Position numbers and translations under genes: made by a program. The notes below the pieces were generated by a model, which searched no databases, was not told the DNA's origin, and saw nothing but the letters and a program-made list of their open reading frames with translations. Source: Candidatus Neomarinimicrobiota bacterium (GTDB lineage Bacteria; Fidelibacterota; UBA8477; JABMPR01). Taken from it: a DNA stretch of 59,375 bases. This document shows, piece after piece, positions 53,575 through 59,375 of the stretch (positions within the stretch are counted from its first letter, which is position 1; each line of letters begins with the position of its first letter). The DNA lies in assembly GCA_034716895.1 (NCBI GenBank), contig JAYEKW010000147.1, forward strand, positions 1 to 59,375, given 5' to 3'.

Positions 53575-54674
53575 CACCCATCAATAAAAAAGTCGTTATC
53601 GCCATGAGCGGGGGTGTGGACAGCTCCCTGGCAGCTCGTCTTCTGGTTGAGCAGGGTTACGATGTCATTGGTGTAACCATGAAGCTAGGAGGTTACATCG
53701 ACACAGGGGATCAAACGACCCATGATAGTAACTGCTGTTCTCTGGATGATATCAACAATGCCAAAGCCGAGTGTGCCGATCTGGGGATTCCCCATTATAC
53801 ACTGGATATGTCAGCGGAGTTCAAGCAGATCGTCATCAAGAACTTTGTTTCTGAATACAAAGCCGGCCGCACGCCCAACCCCTGTATCATCTGCAATACT
53901 GAGATCAAGTGGCATGCACTCCTGAATAAACTGGATGACCTGGGTGTGGATTATCTGGCTACGGGACATTATGCCCGGAAAGTTCGACATGCAGCATCAG
54001 GACAATGGGTCATCGGGCGTGGAAAAGATCTGCACAAGGATCAATCTTACGTACTTTGGGGTATCCGGCCGGAAGACCTGAAGCGAACCCTTTTCCCACT
54101 GGGTGATCTTTCCAAAAAAGAAGTTCGGGAGCTGGCAACCCAGTCAGAAATGCGCACCGCTGATACTCCAGAGAGTATGGAGATCTGCTTTGTACCAGAT
54201 AATGACTATCGCCGCTTCCTGAATGAACAGTATCCCGAAATGGTTGCTGCTGCACCTGCAGGTGATTTTATTGATGCGCGGGGTGAGGTCATCGGGCAGC
54301 ATCAGGGTATTTTCAATTATACGGTTGGCCAACGAAAGGGACTGGGGTTGGCTACTGGTGAACGGGTATTCATCAATAAGATCGATGCAGATAATAATAT
54401 CATTCACGTCGGTAATAAACAGGCTGCTGAAGCCATGACTTTCACTGTGAATTCCTGCAATTGGCTCATTCCGGAGATCCACATCCTTGATAAAGCGATC
54501 GATGTTCAGATTCGTTACAATCACAGTGCCATGCCTGCAGTTATCTCCCGGGTTTCAGAGAATGAGATCAAGGTCGTCTTTGAGAAGCCCGAAAATGCTA
54601 TAACACCGGGACAATCGGCCGTCTTCTTCCAAAATGGGATGGTGGTTGGTGGTGGCATCATTAGTTCAGTTTAA
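53571..54674 (+). CDS. mnmA: tRNA-specific 2-thiouridylase
   Basis: MnmA (TrmU) makes 2-thiouridine at the wobble position of Lys, Glu and Gln tRNAs using ATP and persulfide sulfur. At 367 residues it has the expected length. The PP-loop AMSGGVDSSLAA is at 11-22, the catalytic Cys pair is Cys105 (NPCIICN) and Cys206 (SMEICFVPD), and GQRKGLG plus the C-terminal beta-barrel (GQSAVFF) are intact. Its start overlaps the stop of the iscS-like remnant. With that gene broken, sulfur must come from a desulfurase encoded elsewhere. Confidence 0.96.
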   Translation: MTPINKKVVIAMSGGVDSSLAARLLVEQGYDVIGVTMKLGGYIDTGDQTTHDSNCCSLDDINNAKAECADLGIPHYTLDMSAEFKQIVIKNFVSEYKAGRTPNPCIICNTEIKWHALLNKLDDLGVDYLATGHYARKVRHAASGQWVIGRGKDLHKDQSYVLWGIRPEDLKRTLFPLGDLSKKEVRELATQSEMRTADTPESMEICFVPDNDYRRFLNEQYPEMVAAAPAGDFIDARGEVIGQHQGIFNYTVGQRKGLGLATGERVFINKIDADNNIIHVGNKQAAEAMTFTVNSCNWLIPEIHILDKAIDVQIRYNHSAMPAVISRVSENEIKVVFEKPENAITPGQSAVFFQNGMVVGGGIISSV

Positions 54675-54737
54675 AGGCTTGAATTACGTACTCTTTCCCC
54701 ATGTGCTGCTTAAATTGACCCAAGAATGGAACCAATA

Positions 54738-55484
54738 ATGAACAAACAATTAGCAGTAGTGATCATGGCAGCCGGGAAAGGGACCCGCATGAAACGGGAT
54801 GATATCCCGAAAGTGTGTAACCTTGTTCTGGGCAAACCCTTGATCCAATATGTTGTGGATCAGGCAAAAAGTTTATCTCCAGCGAAGATCATTTGTATCG
54901 TTGGACATCAACAAGATATTGTAAGAAACACCCTTAAGAATGAGCCCATTCTTTTTGCTGAGCAATTGGAACAACTGGGAACCGGTCATGCAGTCCAGCA
55001 AACAGCCAAACTCTTAAGGGATTTTGAGGGTGATATCATTGTATTATCCGGAGATGTTCCCCAACTGCAAGGCACTACTTTAGCTACTCTGCTTAAGAAA
55101 CACCGCAATGAAAATTTTGCTGCCACAGTTCTGACGGCTCTGGCTGATGACCCTACTGGTTATGGTCGCGTTCTGCGAACCGAAGATGACCTCTTCGATT
55201 ACGTGGTGGAGCACAAGGATGCTAACGAAATTCAGCTAAGCATCAATGAGATCAACTCAGGCATTTATGTTTTTGATAGCAAAAAACTCTTTGCAGAACT
55301 CGCTAAAGTGGGCAACAGTAATGCTCAGGGCGAATATTACCTACCCGATGTTTTGCCTTTATTGCAAAACACAGGGGCAAAGGTAGGGGTTGAAATCTGC
55401 GAAACTTTTTCTGAAATTCAGGGTATCAACACTGTGGAAGAATTACAAACAGTGGAAGCGAAGATTTTAACCTCGCAGGAGTAA
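54738..55484 (+). CDS. GlmU-like N-terminal nucleotidyltransferase domain, stand-alone
   Basis: I choose ATG 54738 (MNKQLAVVIMAAGKGTRMK) over the 54726 ATG. The 248-residue product carries the GlmU uridyltransferase motifs: AAGKGTRMKRDDIPKV, EQLEQLGTGHAVQQ, VLSGDVPQL and INEINSGIYVFDSKKLF. The family's C-terminal acetyltransferase beta-helix (about 200 residues) is missing, so it can make UDP-GlcNAc from GlcNAc-1-P but cannot acetylate GlcN-1-P. Either the acetyltransferase is encoded elsewhere or this enzyme has another sugar-1-phosphate substrate. It is followed after 3 bp by a small exoprotein gene. Confidence 0.82.
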   Translation: MNKQLAVVIMAAGKGTRMKRDDIPKVCNLVLGKPLIQYVVDQAKSLSPAKIICIVGHQQDIVRNTLKNEPILFAEQLEQLGTGHAVQQTAKLLRDFEGDIIVLSGDVPQLQGTTLATLLKKHRNENFAATVLTALADDPTGYGRVLRTEDDLFDYVVEHKDANEIQLSINEINSGIYVFDSKKLFAELAKVGNSNAQGEYYLPDVLPLLQNTGAKVGVEICETFSEIQGINTVEELQTVEAKILTSQE

Positions 55485-55487
55485 CAC

Positions 55488-55991
55488 ATGAAGCCTGGAA
55501 AAAGCCAACATATTGTAATCATTATTACCATTCTATTGCTGATTCCTTTGCTGGTTCAAGCACAGTATAAACAGGATGTACCCAGCATTCCCGGTCTCAG
55601 ATCATATAACACAGGCAGCTCCAGCAGTATTCTTGGTATTGATCTGTCCCGGGTAAATTTTTATAACAGTTATTCAATGCAAATGAGCTCCATGGGTGGT
55701 GATGCCGTGGCCATGGGTCTGCTGAGATCCAGTTTTGATTATGCGATCAATCCTCAGATAAGCGTTCGAGGATATGTCGGTCTCATGCACTCGCCTTTCT
55801 CCAGTATTACTCCTATTGATGAACAATACTCCTTTATCAATGGTTTTAACAATGACAATATTTTATACGGCGGGGAGATCACTTACCAACCAAAAGAGAA
55901 CCTTTATTTCCATATTGGCATTAATAAATTGCCAACAAACAATTTAAATCAATTTTTTGCACCTAATTTTTACAGACCACGGGGATACTGA
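55488..55991 (+). CDS. Small secreted beta-rich protein, family unknown
   Basis: A 167-residue protein with AGGAG before the ATG and a clear signal peptide (about residues 1-26, LLVQAQ). The mature part has repeated short strands with aromatic ends (RVNFYNSYSMQMSSMGGDAVAMG, ISVRGYVGLMHSP, LYFHIGINKLP) as in small outer-membrane barrels of FCB bacteria; I recognise no family name. It lies between a nucleotidyltransferase gene and a LytR_C gene with gaps of 3 and 6 bp, so it is in the same operon. Confidence 0.65.
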   Translation: MKPGKSQHIVIIITILLLIPLLVQAQYKQDVPSIPGLRSYNTGSSSSILGIDLSRVNFYNSYSMQMSSMGGDAVAMGLLRSSFDYAINPQISVRGYVGLMHSPFSSITPIDEQYSFINGFNNDNILYGGEITYQPKENLYFHIGINKLPTNNLNQFFAPNFYRPRGY

Positions 55992-55997
55992 TCTGAC

Positions 55998-56564
55998 ATG
56001 GCAAAAGTTCTGAACAGCAAAACCTCCAAACAATCTCGACGCGCAACCAAGAAAAATCGTAAAAAACGACCGGCTCAATCAGCTGATATGCTGGTGAATG
56101 TTCTCATGCTGGCACTCTCCGTGTTGGTCCTCACCTTTATCTGGTCTTTCTGGAATCGCCACACAAACAATCGAACGGTCGCTGAAGAAATGCGCTATTA
56201 TGCAGAAATTCCCGAGGAAGTCACTCCTGAAACTCTGATCGCCAGCAAAAAGTACCCCAATGTGAGTGTTGAGATATTGAATGGATGTGGCGTGAGTGGT
56301 GTTGCTGCTTTATTCAAAGATATCGTTCACGAAAAGACCTTTGATGTACTAAACACGGAAAACGCTGCTCATTTTCACTACGATAATACCATTATTATCG
56401 CCCGAACTTCAAATACGGATGCCGCCTTTAAGCTGGCCGAGGAACTTGGGATCGATCGCGGTAAGGTTAGTATCGAAAAAGATGCCAGCCTGGCAGTTGA
56501 TATCACCATGATAATCGGGCATGACTACAAAACTGTTCCGGCCTATAAGGCAAAAAAATCATAA
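55998..56564 (+). CDS. LytR C-terminal domain membrane protein
   Basis: A 188-residue protein. A basic N-terminus (about 1-25) leads into one membrane segment (about 31-51, LVNVLMLALSVLVLTFIWSFW), and a LytR_C domain lies outside (about 85-180, VSVEILNGCGVSGVAALFKDIV, with NTIIIARTS and ITMIIGHDYK). The LytR-CpsA-Psr phosphotransferase domain itself is missing, as is common for such stand-alone forms. It may bind envelope glycans. The downstream gene is rsfS, a neighbour seen in many bacteria. Confidence 0.85.
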   Translation: MAKVLNSKTSKQSRRATKKNRKKRPAQSADMLVNVLMLALSVLVLTFIWSFWNRHTNNRTVAEEMRYYAEIPEEVTPETLIASKKYPNVSVEILNGCGVSGVAALFKDIVHEKTFDVLNTENAAHFHYDNTIIIARTSNTDAAFKLAEELGIDRGKVSIEKDASLAVDITMIIGHDYKTVPAYKAKKS

Positions 56565-56622
56565 GTTTTGACCCTTTTGCCTCTATTGTCAATCACCAAA
56601 AACCAAATAAATGAAATGATCT

Positions 56623-57024
56623 ATGCCTGACAATTATTCAGCTTCAAAAAAGCTCGCTTTCGAAATCGGTGAGTTTGCCATGCAAAAGAAAGCCAACAAA
56701 GTAAAGATACTGGATGTCCATAAATTGACTTCCATGACTGATTTCTTTGTGATCTGTTCCGGAAATTCTGACGCTCAAGTGAAAGCAATCACCGATCATA
56801 TCGTTGATGAGATTGCTGAAGTCGAGCGACCCTACAATCGTGAAGGTTATGATACTCGTGAATGGATCCTTTTGGATTATATAAATGTGGTTGTGCATAT
56901 TTTTCACGAAGCCAGTCGGGATTACTATGACCTGGAACGATTATGGATCGATGCTGAGACAACTGAGCTTTCCGATGATGACCAGGTCCCAGATGCCGAC
57001 ACACCTCTTTTCGACAACCTCTAA
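56623..57024 (+). CDS. rsfS: Ribosomal silencing factor
   Basis: RsfS (Iojap/RsfA) binds ribosomal protein uL14 and blocks subunit joining during starvation. The 133-residue length and the motifs VKILDVHKLTSMTDFFVICSGNSDAQVKAI (cited in part) and EWILLDYINVVVHIFHEASRDYYDLERLW (cited in part) are typical. It pairs functionally with hpf at 19837-20169 in ribosome shutdown. There is a 58-bp gap after the LytR_C gene and 34 bp before argS. Confidence 0.95.
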   Translation: MPDNYSASKKLAFEIGEFAMQKKANKVKILDVHKLTSMTDFFVICSGNSDAQVKAITDHIVDEIAEVERPYNREGYDTREWILLDYINVVVHIFHEASRDYYDLERLWIDAETTELSDDDQVPDADTPLFDNL

Positions 57025-57058
57025 AACAGCAGATAAAACAAAGATAGTCCAAATCATA

Positions 57059-58690
57059 ATGTTTACCTATTTAGAAAAGCAGATCACTGCTCGTCTGGAC
57101 CAGTTAGACTGGCCAACCGAACGACTTCAACTGTCACGACCCAAAAAAGTAGAAAATGGTGATTGGGCTTGCAATATTGCCATGACGCTGGCTCGTGACC
57201 TGAAACGCGCTCCCCTTCAGATCGCTGAAGAATTGATGGAAGGTATCGTCCTGGATCCGGAAATTGTCGAAAAACATGAGATCGTAAAGCCGGGATTCAT
57301 CAATTTCTTCCAATCTGCCAATTATTTGGCCGCTCAACTGCAGTATATCCTGGACAATCGTGAAAACTATGGCAAGAATGACGTCGGTGCCGGTAAAACA
57401 GCTCAAGTCGAATTTGTCAGTGCCAATCCTACCGGTCCGTTGACAGTTGGTCATGGACGCCAAACAGTTCTGGGAGATACGCTGGCTTCAATCCTGACTT
57501 GGTCTAGTTATGATGTAACCAGGGAATATTATTTCAATAATGCCGGCCGCCAGATGCGACTATTGGGTGAATCATTAAAAGCTCAATACCTAACCCTCAA
57601 AGGTAATCTGATTGCACTCCCGGACGGGGGCTACGAAGGTCGTTATCTGGTTGATGTGGCGCAGCAACTTCTGACAGAGCAACCTGACCTGAATGCTGAT
57701 AGCAAGGTGGACATCTTTAAGGATTTTGCCGAAAATTCCATTTTTGCAATGATAAAATCAAGTTTGGAACGCATTGGTGTCAGGCATGATGTTTTTTACA
57801 ACGAACGTTCACTATATGAAACCGGTAAAATCGATGAAGTTCTCTCTCTGCTACAGGACAAGGGTCTGCTCTATAAAAAAGACGGTGCAACCTGGTTTAA
57901 AACAACTGAATTTGGGGTTGATCAGGATCGTGTATTGGTAAAATCAAGTGGGGAGCCCACCTATCGTCTGCCAGACATCGCCTATCACCGTGAGAAAATT
58001 ACCCTTGGGTTCGATCTGGTAGTGGATGTTTTTGGAGCTGACCATATCGATGCTTACCCTGACGTGCTTTTAGCCTTAAAGGTCATGGGGCTGAAACAGG
58101 AACATATTAAAGTAGTTATTCATCAGTTTGTAACTCTGTTACGCTCGGGTGAAGTAGTCAAGATGTCAACCCGTAAAGCTAATTTTGTTACCCTGGATGA
58201 ATTGATCGATGAGGTCGGGGCCGATGTGGTCAGATATTTCTACATCATGCGAAGCGCTTCCAGTCATCTCAATTTTGATCTGGATCTGGCGAAGCGACAA
58301 ACGGAGGAAAACCCTGTTTTTTATTTGCAGTATGCGCATGCGCGTATTTCCAGCATTTTCCGTCGCGCCAAGGAACGTGGTCTGGATATTGATACCCGGA
58401 ATGCTGACCTCTCACTCCTGAACGAGGAGCATACCATAGCGTTGATCAATGAGACCTTTGAATTTCCAGAGGTCATTGATCATTGTCGGCGAGCTTTGGA
58501 GATACATCATCTGCCTGGTTACTTGTACAGTTTAGCGACAGCGTTGCATAAGTTTTACACAGAGTATAAAGTGATCGACCTGGAACAACCCGAGCTTTCT
58601 AAAGCCAGACTGGCTCTACTTGAGGCAACTCAAATCACCTTGAAAAACGGGTTGGATATTCTGGGGATAAGCGCCCCGGATCAAATGTAA
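57059..58690 (+). CDS. argS: Arginyl-tRNA synthetase
   Basis: Class I ArgRS of 543 residues from ATG 57059; an open frame extends upstream to 56885 but runs through rsfS. The N-terminal Arg-tRNA domain (about 1-85) is followed by the HIGH-type SANPTGPLTVGHGRQTVLGD (about 120-139), a KMSK-type VVKMSTRKANFVTLDEL (about 365-381) and the DALR anticodon-binding domain (about 425-543). Length and motifs are standard. It is the last gene of the plus-strand run. Confidence 0.96.
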   Translation: MFTYLEKQITARLDQLDWPTERLQLSRPKKVENGDWACNIAMTLARDLKRAPLQIAEELMEGIVLDPEIVEKHEIVKPGFINFFQSANYLAAQLQYILDNRENYGKNDVGAGKTAQVEFVSANPTGPLTVGHGRQTVLGDTLASILTWSSYDVTREYYFNNAGRQMRLLGESLKAQYLTLKGNLIALPDGGYEGRYLVDVAQQLLTEQPDLNADSKVDIFKDFAENSIFAMIKSSLERIGVRHDVFYNERSLYETGKIDEVLSLLQDKGLLYKKDGATWFKTTEFGVDQDRVLVKSSGEPTYRLPDIAYHREKITLGFDLVVDVFGADHIDAYPDVLLALKVMGLKQEHIKVVIHQFVTLLRSGEVVKMSTRKANFVTLDELIDEVGADVVRYFYIMRSASSHLNFDLDLAKRQTEENPVFYLQYAHARISSIFRRAKERGLDIDTRNADLSLLNEEHTIALINETFEFPEVIDHCRRALEIHHLPGYLYSLATALHKFYTEYKVIDLEQPELSKARLALLEATQITLKNGLDILGISAPDQM

Positions 58691-58710
58691 TGTCCGTTTG
58701 ACTTCACAGT

Positions 58711-58740
58711 GCGCGTATCTTGAAGTACAATTGGTATTAT
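58711..58740 (+). repeat. Short dispersed repeat unit
   Basis: GCGCGTATCTTGAAGTACAA and TTGGTATTAT resemble the unit at 42667-42696. It occupies the 46-bp gap between the convergent argS and RsbRD-N-like genes. Confidence 0.4.
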
Positions 58741-59243
58741 TCGTTGGTGCTGGCTCCGGCTCTGAAGGCAGACAGGATATTTTCCAAAGCAGCTTCGTCC
58801 TCAGTTGAGGGTGCTTTAGAACCCTCATAGCCTTTGATCACAAAATAGCCGATTTTATCAAAAAAATAGGTGATCCGACTGGTAAAAGTGATCAATTCCT
58901 GCAGGTCGGGAACATCATCTTCGCCCAGATTTTCCAGGATATTGATAAAGAGATTCCGGCGGGCTAGCACCAAGGCATAATAGATATCAGAAAGTGGAAC
59001 AGCTTGTGATTTCCGATCCAATCCTACCTGCCAGAATATTTTGGCTATTTCCGCTGATGTTTTTTGCCAATCCAGCCACATCTTGAGTTGTTGATAAACA
59101 AAATGTGAATATTTAGTCAAACTTTCTTGATCTAACTGCTGGTAGGAACCTGTATTCTCATTCTCCTTTAGCAATTGGATCCAACTATCAGACAAGCTGT
59201 CGGCCTGTGTCTCCAACATGGAGATTAATTTTTCGATGATCAC
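58737..59243 (-). CDS. RsbRD N-terminal-domain-like protein
   Basis: A 168-residue all-helical protein from GTG 59243, preceded by AAGGAATAGGT. The opening LISMLETQADSLSDSWIQLL and the central LSDIYYALVLARRNLFINIL fit the RsbRD_N-type globin-like sensor module often found in front of histidine kinase or STAS domains. Here it stands alone, with an acidic C-terminal tail. No heme-ligand claim can be made. It probably senses a signal for a partner encoded elsewhere. Confidence 0.6.
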   Translation of the reverse strand: MIIEKLISMLETQADSLSDSWIQLLKENENTGSYQQLDQESLTKYSHFVYQQLKMWLDWQKTSAEIAKIFWQVGLDRKSQAVPLSDIYYALVLARRNLFINILENLGEDDVPDLQELITFTSRITYFFDKIGYFVIKGYEGSKAPSTEDEAALENILSAFRAGASTNE

Positions 59244-59336
59244 TACACCTATTCCTTCTCTATTAATCGGGACTGAAAGATATCATTTAAGCGAACTAAT
59301 CCCAATTAAACCTCAGCAAGGTTCTGTTCTATCAAA

Positions 59337-59369
59337 AATAAAAGCCTCAACCAAATTGAGACTTTTATT
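59337..59369. terminator. Strong intrinsic terminator at the window end
   Basis: AATAAAAG-C-CTCAA (59337-59350) pairs with TTGAG-A-CTTTTATT (59356-59369): 13 paired bases, one C-A mismatch and a 5-nt loop. T-rich tracts on both sides allow either direction. It probably ends a gene beyond the window edge. Confidence 0.75.
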
Positions 59370-59375
59370 GAATAT

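Noticed and set aside
1-59375. A defence or toxin-antitoxin system
   Set aside because: I looked for restriction, Cas, retron, abortive-infection and toxin-antitoxin type proteins among all supported genes and found none.

Overview
The window reads as a chromosomal segment of a Gram-negative, diderm bacterium. It encodes an O-antigen-ligase-like protein, an LptF/LptG permease, an MlaD/MCE protein, several signal-peptide or lipobox proteins and several predicted outer-membrane beta-barrels. The style of the secreted proteins ('NDIWVVG...HWDG' repeats behind a lipobox, a giant lipoprotein opening with a TWQVTLTIPLV-type strand, FadL/PorV-like barrels, tandem barrels fused to TPRs) together with an HKSAGN-type IleRS suggests the FCB side of the tree, such as Marinimicrobia/Cloacimonadota-like lineages. 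That placement is inference; no rRNA gene is present to test it.

Layout. 1-8,300 is accessory surface biology: a broken WD-like lipoprotein fragment, an intact lipoprotein of the same family, a 1,236-residue beta-helix exoprotein, and an O-antigen-ligase/TPR protein whose start lies inside the beta-helix gene and whose last 27 codons are supplied by a repeat element. 8,295-10,600 holds a CNNM/CorC-like membrane protein and an LptF/G permease. 10,646-28,174 is one long minus-strand run: htrA, ileS, lspA, rluD, xer, hpf, an MCE protein, a sugar nucleotidyltransferase, metK, ahcY, a large lipoprotein and a barrel. Both rluD and lspA appear to start at rare codons (CTG and ATT). 29,123-30,820 is a UroD-like methyltransferase with its corrinoid protein. 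30,800-33,257 holds two tandem paralogous cyclic-nucleotide-binding-domain histidine kinases.

33,738-38,010 is the most interesting unit: a five-gene, overlapping plus-strand operon. It encodes a protein with two NosL domains, a small single-TM protein, a MacB/FtsX-like permease, its ATPase, and a cysteine-bearing polytopic membrane protein. No nosZ or nosD lies nearby. It looks like a metal (probably copper) or thiol trafficking system of unknown substrate.

38,075-52,891 contains ppdK, a nucleoside phosphorylase/GT2 pair, a phosphoesterase, a TPR lipoprotein, a double-barrel/TPR protein, an AI-2E family transporter with a cNMP protein, a DUF3108 protein, a second GT2 and mgtE. 53,449-58,690 is a plus-strand housekeeping run (mnmA, a GlmU N-domain protein, a small exoprotein, a LytR_C protein, rsfS, argS). 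mnmA is preceded by what looks like the decayed tail of an iscS-type cysteine desulfurase. The window ends with an RsbRD-N-like protein and a strong terminator.

Nearly every gene-free stretch is filled with non-coding repeats. They include a family of about 150-186 bp with terminal inverted repeats (3 copies), a REPIN-like double-palindrome family (3 copies), a 90-bp flanking repeat carrying a 13-mer (CCAGGTACGCATT) found four times, and several shorter palindromic families. I see no tRNA, rRNA, CRISPR array, transposase or recognisable defence system.
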